Positions 1-13,200 of a DNA stretch of 64,000 nucleotides are shown here, piece after piece. The DNA is from Chamaea fasciata (taxonomy: Eukaryota > Chordata > Aves > Passeriformes > Sylviidae), in NCBI GenBank assembly GCA_029207755.1, contig JARCOQ010000180.1:1-64000 (forward strand), written 5' to 3'. The position numbers and the translations under genes were made by a program. Within the stretch, counting starts at the first letter, position 1. Every line of letters begins with the position of its first letter. The notes under the pieces were generated by a model. That model ran no database searches. It saw only the letters and a list, made by a program, of their open reading frames with translations, and was not told the origin of the DNA.

Positions 1-3000
1 CAGGGCACCCCCAAGGACACCTAGCGGACAGGCAGGGCACCCCCAGGGACACCAAGGGGACATCCAGAGCACCCCAGGGGACAGCCAGGGCACCCCCAGG
101 GACAGCTAGGGGACAGCCAGGGCCCCCCCAGAGACACCCAGGGCACCCCCAGGGACACCTAGGGGACAGCCAGGGCCCCCCCAGAGACACCCAGGGCACC
201 CCCAGGGACACCTAGGGGACAGCCAGGGAACCCCAGGGACGCCCTGTGCACCCCCAGGGACACCCAGGTCACCCCCAGGGCACCCCCAGAGACACCTAGG
301 GGACAGCCAGGGAACCCCAGGGACACCCTGTGCACGCCCAGGGACACCCAGGGCACACCCAGGGACACCTAGGGGACAGCCAGGGCACCCTAGGGACACC
401 GAGGGCACAGCCAGGGCACCCCCAGGTACACGGAGAGGACAGGCAGGGCACCCCATGGACAGCGATGGAACCCCCAGGGACACCCAGGGCACCCCCAGGG
501 ACACCTACGGGATAGCCATGGCACCCCGAAGGACAGGGAGGGCACCCCCAGGGACACCTGGAGGACAGCCAGGGACCCCCCAGGGACACCCAGGGCACCC
601 CCATGGACACCTAGGGGACAGCCAGGGCACCCCAGGCACACCCAGGGCACCCCCAGGGACACCTAGGGGACAGCCAGGGCACCCCCAGGGACACCTAGGG
701 GACAGGCATGGCACCCCCAGGGACACCTAAGGGACAGGCAGGGCACCCCCAGGGACACCTAGGGGACAGCCAGGGCCCCCCCAAGGACACCTAGGGGAAA
801 AGCAGGGCACCCCCAGGGACACCGAGAAGACAGCCAGGGCAGCCCCAGGGACACGTAGAGGAAAGCCATGGCACCCCAGGGACAGCCAGGACACCCCCAG
901 GGACACCCAGGGCACCCCCAGGGACACGTAGGGGAAAGCCAGGGCACCCCAGGAAAACCCTGGGCACCCCCAGGGACACCGAGGGGACAGGCAGGGCACC
1001 CCAGGGACACCTAGGGGACAGCCAGGGCACCCCAGGGACAGCCAGGGCACCCCCTGGGCCACCTAGGGAACAGCCAGGGCACACCAGGGACACGTAGGGG
1101 AAAGCCAGGGCACCCCAGGGACACCCAGGGCACCCCCAGGGACACCTAGGGGACAGCCAGGGCACCCCCAGGGACACCTAGAGGAAAGCCAGGGCACCCT
1201 AGGGACAGCCAGGGCACCCCCAGGGACACCTAGGGGACAGCCAGGGCACCTTAGGGACAGCCAGGGCACCCCCAGGGACACCTAGGGGCACAGCCAGGGC
1301 ACCCTAGGGACAGCCAGGGCACCCCCAAAGACACCAAGGGCACAGCCAGGGCAGCCCAGGGACAGCCAGGGCACCCCCAGGGACACCTAGGGCACAGCCA
1401 GGGCACCCTAGGGACAGCCAGGGCACGCCCAGGGACACTGAAAGCACAGCCAGGGTCCCCCCAGGGACACTCAGGGCACCCCCAGGGACACCTAGGGGAC
1501 AGCCAGGGCATCCCCAGGGACACCCAGGGCACCCCCAGGGACACCTAGAGGACAGCCAGGGCACCCCCAGGGACACCTAGGGGACAGGCAGGGCACCCCC
1601 AGGGACACCTAGGGGACAGCCAGGGCCCCCCCAGGGAAACCAGGGCACCCCCAGGGCACTCCAGGGACACACAGGGGACCCCCAGGGACACCAAGGGGAC
1701 AGCGAGGGCACCCAGGGACACCCAGGGCACCCCCAGGGACACCTAGGGGGACAGCCAAGGCACCCTAGGGACAGCCAGGGCACCCCAGGGACACGCAGGG
1801 CACCCCCAGGGACACCCAGGGCACCCCGAGAGACACCTAGGGGACAGTCAGGGAATCCCCAGGGACACCCAGGGCACCCCCAGGGACACCTAGAGGACAG
1901 CCAGGGCACCCCAGGCACACCCAGGGCACCCCCAGGGACACCTAGGGGACAGCCAGGGCACCCTAGGGACAGCCAGGGCACCCCCCAAGGACACCTAGCG
2001 GACAGGCAGGGCACCCCCAGGGACACCAAGGGGACATCCAGAGCACCCCAGGGACAGCCAGGGCACCCCCAGGGACAGCTAGGGGACAGCAAGGGCACCC
2101 TAGGGACAGCCAGGGCACCCCCAAGGACACCTAGCGGACAGGCAGGGCACCCCCAGGGACACCAAGGGGACATCCAGAGCACCCCAGGGACAGCCAGGGC
2201 ACCCCCAGGGACAGCTAGGGGACAGCCAGGGCCCCCCCAGAGACACCCAGGGCACCCCCAGGGACACCTAGGGGACAGCCAGGGCCCCCCCAGAGACACC
2301 CAGGGCACCCCCAGGGACACCTAGGGGACAGCCAGGGAACCCCAGGGACGCCCTGTGCACCCCCAGGGACACCCAGGTCACCCCCAGGGCACCCCCAGGG
2401 ACACCTAGGGGACAGCCAGGGACCCCCAGGGACACCTAGGGGACAGCCAGGGAACCCAAGGGACACCCTGTGCACGCCCAGGGACACCCAGGGCACACCC
2501 AGGGACACCTAGGGGACAGCCAGGGCACCCTAGGGACACCGAGGGCACAGCCAGGGCACCCCCAGGGACACGGAGAGGACAGGCAGGGCACCCCATGGAC
2601 AGCGATGGAACCCCCAGGGACACCCAGGGCACCCCCAGGGACACCTACGGGATAGCCAGGGCACCCCGAAGGACAGGGAGGGCACCCCCAGGGACACCCA
2701 GGGCACCCCCAGGGACACCTAGGGGACAGCCAGGGCACCCCAGGCACACCCAGGGCACCCCCAGGGACACCTAGGGGACAGCCAGGGCACCCCCAGGGAC
2801 ACCTAGGGGACAGGCATGGCACCCCCAGGGACACCTAAGGGACAGGCAGGGCACCCCCAGGGACACCTAGGGGACAGCCAGGGCCCCCCCCAAGGACACC
2901 TAGGGGAAAAGCAGGGCACCCCCAGGGACACCGAGGGGACAGCCAGGGCACCCCCAGGGACACCCAGGGCACCCCCAGTGACACGTAGGGGACAGCCAGG

Positions 3001-6000
3001 GAACCCCAGGGACGCCCTGTGCACCCCCAGGGACACCCAGGTCACCCCCAGGGCACCCCCAGGGACACCTAGGGGACAGCCAGGGAACCCCAGGGACACC
3101 CTGTGCACGCCCAGGGACACCCAGGGCACACCCAGGGACACCTAGGGGACAGCCAGGGCACCCTAGGGACACCGAGGGCACAGCCAGGGCACCCCCAGGG
3201 ACACGGAGAGGACAGGCAGGGCACCCCATGGACAGCGATGGAACCCCCAGGGACACCCAGGGCACCCCCAGGGACACCTACGGGATAGCCAGGGCACCCC
3301 GAAGGACAGGGAGGGCACCCCCAGGGACACCCAGGGCACCCCCAGGGACACCTAGGGGACAGCCAGGGCACCCCCAGGCACACCCAGGGCACCCCCAGGG
3401 ACACCTAGGGGACAGCCAGGGCACCCCCAGGGACACCTAGGGGACAGGCATGGCACCCCCAGGGACACCTAAGGGACAGGCAGGGCACCCCCAGGGACAC
3501 CTAGGGGACAGCCAGGGCCCCCCCCAAGGACACCTAAGGGAAAAGCAGGGCACCCCCAGGGACACCGAGGGGCACAGCCAGGGAACCCCCAGGGACACGT
3601 AGAGGACAGCCATGGCACCCCAGGGACAGCCAGGGCACCCCCAGGGACACCCAGGGCACACCCAGGGACACGTAGGGGACAGCCAGGGCACCCCAGGGAA
3701 ACCCTGGGCACCCCCAGGGACACCGAGGGGACAGGCAGGGCACCCCAGGGACACCTAGGGGACAGCCAGGGCACCCCAGGGACAGCCAGGGCACCCTCTG
3801 GGCCACCTAGGGAACAGCCAGGGCACCCCAGGGACACGTAGGGGAAAGCCAGGGCACCCCAGGGACACCCAGGGCACCCCCAGGGACACCTAGGGGACAG
3901 CCAGGGCACCCCCCAGGGTCACCTAGAGGACAGCCAGGGCACCCTAGGAACAGCCAGGGCACCCCCAGGGACACCTAGGGGACTGCCAGGGCTCCCCCAG
4001 GGACACCCAGGGAACCCCCAGGGACACCCAGGGCACCCCCAGGGACACCTCGGGGACTGCCAGGGCCCCCCCAGGGACACCTAGGGGAGAGCCAGGGAAC
4101 CCCAGGGACACCCTGGGCACCCCCAGGGACACCAAGGGGACAGCCAGGGAACCCGAGGGACAGCCAGGGCACCCCCAGGGACACCTAGAAGACAGCCAGG
4201 GCACCCCCAGGGACACCTAGGGGACAGGCGGAGCACCCCCAGGGACACCTAGGGGACAGCCAAAGCCCCCTCAGGGACACCTAGGGCACAGCCAGGGCAC
4301 CCCCAGGGACACCGAGGGGACAGAAAGGGCACCCTAGGGACAGCCAGGGCACCCCCAAGGACACCTAGCGGACAGGCAGGGCACCCCCAGGGACACCAAG
4401 GGGACATCCAGAGCACCCCAGGGACAGCCAGGGCACCCCCAGGGACACCCTGTGCACCTCCAGGGACATCCAGGGAACCCCCAGGGACACCTACCGGACA
4501 GCCAGGAAACCCCAGAGACACCCTGGGCACCCCCGGGGACACCCAGGGTCCCCCCAGGGACACCTAGAGGACAGCCAGGGAACCCCCAGGGACACCTAGG
4601 GGACAGGCAGGGCACCCCCAGGGACACCTAGGGGACAGGCAGGTCCCCCCCAGGGACACCTAGGGGACAGCCAGGGCCCCCCCAGGGACACCTAGGGGAC
4701 AGCCAGGACCCCCCAGGGACACCCAGGGCACCCCCAGGGACACCTTGCGGACAGGCAGGGCACCCCCAGGGACACCGACGGGAAAGGCAGGGCACCCCCA
4801 GGGACACCTAGGGGACAACCAGGGCACCCTAGGGACAGCCAGGGCACCCCCAAGGACACCTAGCGGACAGGCAGGGCACCCCCAGGGACACCAAGGGGAC
4901 ATCCAGAGCACCCCAGGGACAGCCAGGGCACCCCCAGGGACAGCTAGGGGACAGCAAGGGCACCCTAGGGACAGCCAGGGCACCCCCCAAGGACACCTAG
5001 CGGACAGGCAGGGCACCCCCAGGGACACCAAGGGGACATCCAGAGCACCCCAGGGACAGCCAGGGCACCCCCAGGGACAGCTAGGGGACAGCAAGGGCAC
5101 CCTAGGGACAGCCAGGGCACCCCCAAGGACACCTAGCGGACAGGCAGGGCACCCCAGGGACACCAAGGGGGACATCCAGAGCACCCCAGGGACAGCCAGG
5201 GCACCCCCAGGGACAGCTAGGGGACAGTCAGGGCCCCCCCAGAGACACCCAGGGCACCCCCAGGGACACCTAGGGGACAGCCAGGGAACCCCAGGGACGC
5301 CCTGTGCACCCCCAGGGACACCCAGGTCACCCCCAGGGCACCCCCAGGGGACACCTAGGGGACAGCCAGGGACCCCCAGGGACACCTAGGGGACAGCCAG
5401 GGAACCCCAGGGACACCCTGTGCACGCCCACGGACACCCAGGGCACACCAGGGACACCTAGGGGACAGCCAGGGCACTCTAGGGACACCGAGGGCACAGC
5501 CAGGGCACCCCCAGGGACACGGAGAGGACAGGCAGGGCACCCCATGGACAGCGATGGAACCCCCAGGGACACCCAGGGCACCCCCAGGGACACCTACGGG
5601 ATAGCCAGGGGCACCCCGAAGCACAGGGAGGGCACCCCCAGGGACACCTAGAGGACAGCCAGGGCACCCTAGGAACAGCCAGGGCACCCCCAGGGACACC
5701 TAGGGGACTGCCAGGGCCCCCCCAGGGACACCCAGGGAACCCCCAGGGACACCCAGGGCACCCCCCAGGGACACCTCGGGGGACTGCCAGGGCCCCCCCA
5801 GGGACACCTAGGGGACAGCCAGGGAACCCCAGGGACACCCTGGGCACCCCCAGGGACACCAAGGGGACAGCCAGGGAACCCGAGGGACAGCCAGGGCACC
5901 CCCAGGGACACCTAGAAGACAGCCAGGGCACCCCCAGGGACACCTAGGGGACAGGCGGAGCACCCCCAGGGACACCTAGGGGACAGCCAGGGCCCCCCCA

Positions 6001-8904
6001 GGGACACCTAGGGCACAGCCAGGGCACCCCCAGGGACACCGAGGGCACAGAAAGGGCACCCTAGGGACAGCCAGGGCACCCCCAAGGACACCTAGCGGAC
6101 AGGCAGGGCACCCGCAGGGACACCAAGGGGACATCCAGAGCACCCCAGGGACAGCCAGGGCACCCCCAGGGACACTCTGTGCACCTCCAGGGACATCCAG
6201 GGAACCCCCAGGGACACCTACCGACAGCCAGGAAACCCCAGAGACACCCTGGGCACCCCCGGGGACACCCAGGGCCCCCCCAGGGACACCTAGGGGACAG
6301 CCAGGGCCCTCCCAGGGACACCCAGGGCACCCCAGGGACACCTAGGGGACAGCCAGGGCACCCCAGGCACACCCAGGGCACCCCCAGGGACACCTAGGGG
6401 ACAGCCAGGGCACCCCCAGGGACACCTAGGGGACAGGCATGGCACCCCCAGGGACACCTAAGGGACAGGCAGGGCCCCCCCCCGGACACCTAGGGGACAG
6501 CCAGGGCCCCCCCAAGGACACCAAGGGGAAAAGCAGGGCACCCCCAGGGACACCCAGGGCACCCCCAGGGACACGTAGGGGACAGCCAGGGCACCCCAGG
6601 AAAACCCTGGGCACCCCCAGGGACACCGAGGGGACAGGCAGGGCACCCCAAGGACACCTAGAGGACAGCCAGGGCACCCCAGGGACAGCCAGGGCACCCC
6701 CTGGGCCACCTAGGGAACAGCCAGGGCACCCCAGGGACACGTAGGGGAAAGCCAGGGCACCCCAGGGACACCCAGGGCACCCCCAGGGACACCTAGGGGA
6801 CAGCCAGGGCACCCCCAGGGACACCTAGAGGACAGCCAGGGCACCCTAGGGACAGCCAGGGCACCCCCAGGGACACCTAGGGCACAGCCAGGGCACCCTA
6901 GGGACAGCCAGGGCACCCCCAAGGACACCAAGGGCACAGCCAGGGCAGCCTAGGGACAGCCAGGGCACCCCCAGGGACACCTAGGGCACAGCCAGGGCAC
7001 CCTAGGGACAGCCAGGGCACCCCCAGGGACACTGAGGGCACAGCCAGGGCCCCCCCAGGGACACTCAGGGGCACCCCCAGGGACACCTAGGGGACAGCCA
7101 GGGCATCCCCAGGGACACCAAGGGCACCCCCAGGGACACCTAGAGGACAGCCAGGGCACCCCCAGGCACACCTAGGGGACAGGCAGGGCACCCCCAGGGA
7201 CACCTAGGGGACAGCCAGGGCCCCCCCAGGGAAACCAGGGCACCCCCAGGGCACTCCAGGGACCCACAGGGGACCCCCCAAGGACACCTAGGGGACAGCC
7301 AGGGCACCCCAGGGGACACCCAGGGCACCCCCAGGGGACACCTAGGGGACAGACAGGGCACCCTAGGGACAGCCAGGGCACCCCAGGGACACGCAGGGCA
7401 CCCCCAGGGTCACCCAGGGGACAGCCAAGGCACCCTAAAGACAGCCAGGGCACCCCCAGGGACACCTAGGTGACAGGCAGGGCCCCCCCAGGGACACCCA
7501 GGGCACCCCGAGGGATACCTAGGGGACAGTCAGGGAATCCCCAGGGACACCCAGGGCACCCCCAGGGACACCTAGGGGGACAGCCAGGGCACCCTAGGGA
7601 CAGCCAGGGCACCCCCAAGGACACCTAGCCGGACAGGCAGGGCACCCCCAGGGACACCAAGGGGACATCCAGAGCACCCCAGGGACAGCCAGGGCACCCC
7701 CAGGGACAGCTAGGGGACAGCCAGGGCCTCCCAAGAGACACACAGGGCACCCCCAGGGGACACCTAGGGGACAGCCAGGGCCCCCCCAGAGACACCCAGG
7801 GCACCCCCAGGGACACCTAGGGGACAGCCAGGGAACCCCAGGGACGCCCTGTGCACCCCCAGGGACACCCAGGTCACCCCCAGGGCACCCCCAGGGGACA
7901 CCTAGGGGACAGCCAGGGACCCCCAGGGACACCTAAGGGAAAGCCAGGGGAACCCCAGGGACACCCTGTGCACGCCCAGGGACACCCAGGGCACACCCAG
8001 GGACACCTAGGGGACAGCCAGGGCAACCTAGGGACACCGAGGGCACAGCCAGGGCACCCCCAGGGACACGGAGAGGACAGGCTGGGCACCCCATGGACAG
8101 CGATGGAACCCCCAGGGACACCCAGGGCACCCCCAGGACACCAACGGGATAGCCAGGGGCACCCCGAAGGACAGGGAGGGCACCCCCAGGGACACCTAGA
8201 GGACAGCCATGGGCCTCCCAGGGACACCCAGGGCACCCCCAGGGACACCTAGGGGACAGCCAGGGCACTCCCAGGGACACCCAGGGGCACCCCCAGGGAC
8301 ACCTAGGGGACCTCCAGGGAACCCCAGGGATAGGTACGGGACAGCCAGGGAACCCCAGTGACACCCTGTGCACCTCCAGGGACATCCAGGGAACCCCCAG
8401 GGACACCTACCGGACAGCCAGGGGAACCCCAGAGACACCCTGGGCACCCCCGGGGACCACCCAGGGCCCCCCCAGGGACACCTAGGGGACAGCCAGGGAA
8501 CCCCCAGGGACACCTAGGGGACAGCCAGGGCACCCGAGGGACAGCCAGAGCACCCCCAGGGACACCAAGGGCACAGCCAGGGCACCCTAGGGACAGCCAG
8601 GGCAACGCCCAGGGACACCTAGGGGACAGCCAGGGCATCCCCAGGGACACCTAGGGGACAGGCAGGGCACCTCCAGGGACACCTAGGGGAAAGCCAGGGC
8701 CCCCCCAGGGACAACTAGGGGACAGCCAGGGCACTCCAGGGACAGCCAGGGCCCCCCCAGGGACAACTAGGGGACAGCCAGGGAACTCCAGGGACACCCA
8801 GGGCACCCCCAGGGACACCTAGGGGACAGCCAGGGCACCCCTAAAGACAGCCAGGGCACCCCCAGGGACACCTAGGGGACAGGCAGGGCACCCCCAGGGA
8901 CACC
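1..8904. repeat. Zone A, higher-order repeat copy 1 (minisatellite)
   Basis: Uninterrupted tandem repeat of the 32-bp unit and its 20-21-bp short forms. Variant units give this block a fixed internal order, for example a unit containing ATGGACAGCGATGGAAC at 455, 2595, 3228, 5544 and 8093, and units with CCCTGTGCAC and CCACCTAGCGGACAGG-like changes. The same order recurs in 10272-19221: base 1 aligns with about 10272 and base 8904 with about 19221. The block starts inside a repeat unit, so it continues to the left of the window. Open frames on both strands here are repeat translations ([17 protein letters not shown] on minus, [16 protein letters not shown] on plus) with no domain, so no gene is called. 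Confidence 0.95.
455..471 (+). repeat. Marker variant unit of zone A (first of 11)
   Basis: The variant unit containing ATGGACAGCGATGGAAC departs strongly from the consensus and works as a barcode. Copies begin at 455, 2595, 3228, 5544, 8093, 9704, 10727, 12948, 13582, 15891 and 18416. I saw none beyond 19.2 kb, so it delimits zone A. The ATG it contains starts only short repeat-derived frames and is not proposed as a gene start. Confidence 0.85.
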
Positions 8905-10271
8905 AAGGGGACAGCCAGGGAACCCGAGGGACAGCCAGGGCACCCCCAGGGACACCTAGGGGACAGCCAGGGCCCCCCCAGGGACACCTAGGGGACAGCC
9001 AGGGCCCCCCCAGGGACACCCAGGGCACCCCCAGGGACACCTTGCGGACAGGCAGGGCACCCCCAGGACACCGACGGGAAAGCCAGGGCACCCCCAGGGA
9101 CACCTAGGGGGACAGCCAGGGCACCCTAGGGACAGCCAGGGCACCCCCAAGGACACCTAGCGGACAGGTAGGGCACCCCCAGGGACACCAAGGGGACATC
9201 CAGAGCACCCCAGGGACAGCCAGGGCACCCCCAGGGACAGCTAGGGGACAGCAAGGGGCACCCTAGGGACAGCCAGGGCACCCCCAAGGACACCTAGCAG
9301 ACAGGCAGGGCACCCCCAGGGACACCAAGGGGACATCCAGAGCACCCCAGGGACAGCTAGGGCACCCCCAGGGACAGCTAGGGGACAGTCAGGGCCCCCC
9401 CAGAGACACCCAGGGCACCCCCAGGGACACCTAGGGGACAGCCAGGGAACCCCAGGGACGCCCTGTGCACCCCCAGGGACACCCAGGTCACTTCCAGGGC
9501 ACCCCCAGGGACACCTAGGGGACAGCCAGGGACCCCCAGGGACACCTAGGGGACAGCCAGGGAACCCCAGGGACACCCTGTGCACACCCACGGACACCCA
9601 GGGCACACCAGGGACACCTAGGGGACAGCCAGGGCACCCTAGGGACACCGAGGGCACAGCCAGGGCACCCCCAGGGACACGGAGAGGACAGGCAGGGCAC
9701 CCCATGGACAGCGATGGAACCCCCAGGGACACCCAGGTCACTTCCAGGGCACCCCCAGGGACACCTAGGGGACACCCAGGGCACCCCCAGGGACACCTAC
9801 GGGATAGCCAGGGCACCCCGAAGCACAGGGAGGGCACCCCCAGGGACACCTAGAGGACAGCCAGGGCACCCTAGAAACAGCCAGGGCACCCCAGGGGACA
9901 CCTAGGGGACTGCCAGGGCCCTCCCAGGGACACCCAGGGAACCCCCAGGGACACCCAGGGCACCCCCAGGGACACCTCGGGGACTGCCAGGGCCCCCCCA
10001 GGGACACCTAGGGGACAGCCAGGGAACCCCAGGGACACCCTGGGCACCCCCAGGGACACCAAGGGGACAGCCAGGGAACCCGAGGGACAGCCAGGGCACC
10101 CCCAGGGACACCTAGAAGACAGCCAGGGCACCCCCAGGGACACCTAGGGGACAGGCGGAGCACCCCCAGGGACACCTAGGGGACAGCCAGGGCCCCCCCA
10201 GGGACACCTAGGGCACAGCCAGGGCACCCCCAGGGACACCGAGGGCACAGAAAGGGCACCCTAGGGACAGC
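8905..10271. repeat. Zone A, partial third copy of the block interior
   Basis: This minisatellite stretch is absent from the matching place in the second block. It copies roughly 4650-6071 of the first block. Sequence at 10021-10260 matches 5821-6060 at an exact offset of 4200 bases, and the rare CACCTTGCGGACAGG unit near 4738 reappears near 9039. The match runs on past 10272 to about 10375, where the sequences part (GGGACAGCT here, GGGACACTCT near 6172). It also carries the ATGGACAGCGATGGAAC unit at 9704. This looks like an internal segment inserted by unequal exchange. No gene seen. Confidence 0.85.
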
Positions 10272-13200
10272 CAGGGCACCCCCAAGGACACCTAGCGGAC
10301 AGGCAGGGCACCCCCAGGGACACCAAGGGGACATCCAGAGCACCCCAGGGACAGCCAGGGCACCCCCAGGGACAGCTAGGGGGACAGCCAGGGCCCCCCC
10401 AGAGACACCCAGGGCACCCCCAGGGACACCTAGGGGACAGCCAGGGCCCCCCACAGAGACACCCAGGGCACCCCCAGGGACACCTAGGGGACAGCCAGGG
10501 AACCCCAGGGACGCCCTGTGCACCCCCAGGGACACCCAGGTCACCCCCAGGGCACCCCCAGAGACACCTAGGGGACAGCCAGGGAACCCCAGGGACACCC
10601 TGTGCACGCCCAGGGACACCCAGGGCACACCCAGGGACACCTAGGGGACAGCCAGGGCACCCTAGGGACACCGAGGGCACAGCCAGGGCACCCCCAGGTA
10701 CACGGAGAGGACAGGCAGGGCACCCCATGGACAGCGATGGAACCCCCAGGGACACCCAGGGCACCCCCAGGGACACCTACGGGATAGCCATGGCACCCCG
10801 AAGGACAGGGAGGGCACCCCCAGGGACACCTGGAGGACAGCCAGGGCCCCCCCCAGGGACACCCAGGGCACCCCCATGGACACCTAGGGGACAGCCAGGG
10901 CACCCCAGGCACACCCAGGGCACCCCCAGGGACACCTAGGGGACAGCCAGGGCACCCCCAGGGACACCTAGGGGACAGGCATGGCACCCCCAGGGACACC
11001 TAAGGGACAGGCAGGGCACCCCCAGGGACACCTAGGGGACAGCCAGGGCCCCCCCAAGGACACCTAGGGGAAAAGCAGGGCACCCCCAGGGACACCGAGA
11101 AGACAGCCAGGGCAGCCCCAGGGACACGTAGAGGAAAGCCATGGCACCCCAGGGACAGCCAGGACACCCCCAGGGACACCCAGGGCACCCCCAGGGACAC
11201 GTAGGGGAAAGCCAGGGCACCCCAGGAAAACCCTGGGCACCCCCAGGGACACCGAGGGGACAGGCAGGGCACCCCAGGGACACCTAGGGGACAGCCAGGG
11301 CACCCCAGGGACAGCCAGGGCACCCCCTGGGCCACCTAGGGAACAGCCAGGGCACACCAGGGACACGTAGGGGAAAGCCAGGGCACCCCAGGGACACCCA
11401 GGGCACCCCCAGGGACACCTAGGGGACAGCCAGGGCACCCCCAGGGACACCTAGAGGAAAGCCAGGGCACCCTAGGGACAGCCAGGGCACCCCCAGGGAC
11501 ACCTAGGGGACAGCCAGGGCACCTTAGGGACAGCCAGGGCACCCCCAGGGACACCTAGGGCACAGCCAGGGCACCCTAGGGACAGCCAGGGCACCCCCAA
11601 AGACACCAAGGGCACAGCCAGGGCAGCCCAGGGACAGCCAGGGCACCCCCAGGGACACCTAGGGCACAGCCAGGGCACCCTAGGGACAGCCAGGGCACGC
11701 CAGGGACACTGAAAGCACAGCCAGGGTCCCCCCAGGGACACTCAGGGCACCCCCAGGGACACCTAGGGGACAGCCAGGGCATCCCCAGGGACACCCAGGG
11801 CACCCCCAGGGACACCTAGAGGACAGCCAGGGCACCCCCAGGGACACCTAGGGGACAGGCAGGGCACCCCCAGGGACACCTAGGGGACAGCCAGGGCCCC
11901 CCCAGGGAAACCAGGGCACCCCCAGGGCACTCCAGGGACCCACAGGGGACCCCCAGGGACACCAAGGGGACAGCCAGGGCACCCAGGGACACCCAGGGCA
12001 CCCCCAGGGACACCTAGGGGACAGCCAAGGCACCCTAGGGACAGCCAGGGCACCCCAGGGACACGCAGGGCACCCCCAGGGACACCCAGGGGACAGCCAG
12101 GGCACCCTAAAGACAGCCAGGGCACCCCCAGGGACACCTAGGAGACAGGCAGGGCCCCCCCAGGGACACCCAGGGCACCCCGAGAGACACCTAGGGGACA
12201 GTCAGGGAATCCCCAGGGACACCCAGGGCACCCCCAGGGACACCTAGAGGACAGCCAGGGCACCCCAGGCACACCCAGGGCACCCCCAGGGACACCTAGG
12301 GGACAGCCAGGGCACCCTAGGGACAGCCAGGGCACCCCCAAGGACACCTAGCGGACAGGCAGGGCACCCCCAGGGACACCAAGGGGACATCCAGAGCACC
12401 CCAGGGACAGCCAGGGCACCCCCAGGGACAGCTAGGGGACAGCAAGGGCACCCTAGGGACAGCCAGGGCACCCCCAAGGACACCTAGCGGACAGGCAGGG
12501 CACCCCCAGGGACACCAAGGGGACATCCAGAGCACCCCAGGGACAGCCAGGGCACCCCCAGGGACAGCTAGGGGACAGCCAGGGCCCCCCCAGAGACACC
12601 CAGGGCACCCCCAGGGACACCTAGGGGACAGCCAGGGCCCCCCCAGAGACACCCAGGGCACCCCCAGGGACACCTAGGGGACAGCCAGGGAACCCCAGGG
12701 ACGCCCTGTGCACCCCCAGGGACACCCAGGTCACCCCCAGGGCACCCCCAGGGACACCTAGGGGACAGCCAGGGACCCCCAGGGACACCTAGGGGACAGC
12801 CAGGGAACCCAAGGGACACCCTGTGCACGCCCAGGGACACCCAGGGCACACCCAGGGACACCTAGGGGACAGCCAGGGCACCCTAGGGACACCGAGGGCA
12901 CAGCCAGGGCACCCCCAGGGACACGGAGAGGACAGGCAGGGCACCCCATGGACAGCGATGGAACCCCCAGGGACACCCAGGGCACCCCCAGGGACACCTA
13001 CGGGATAGCCAGGGCACCCCGAAGGACAGGGAGGGCACCCACAGGGACACCCAGGGCACCCCCAGGGACACCTAGGGGGACAGCCAGGGCACCCCAGGCA
13101 CACCCAGGGCACCCCCAGGGACACCTAGGGGACAGCCAGGGCACCCCCAGGGACACCTAGGGGACAGGCATGGCACCCCCAGGGACACCTAAGGGACAGG

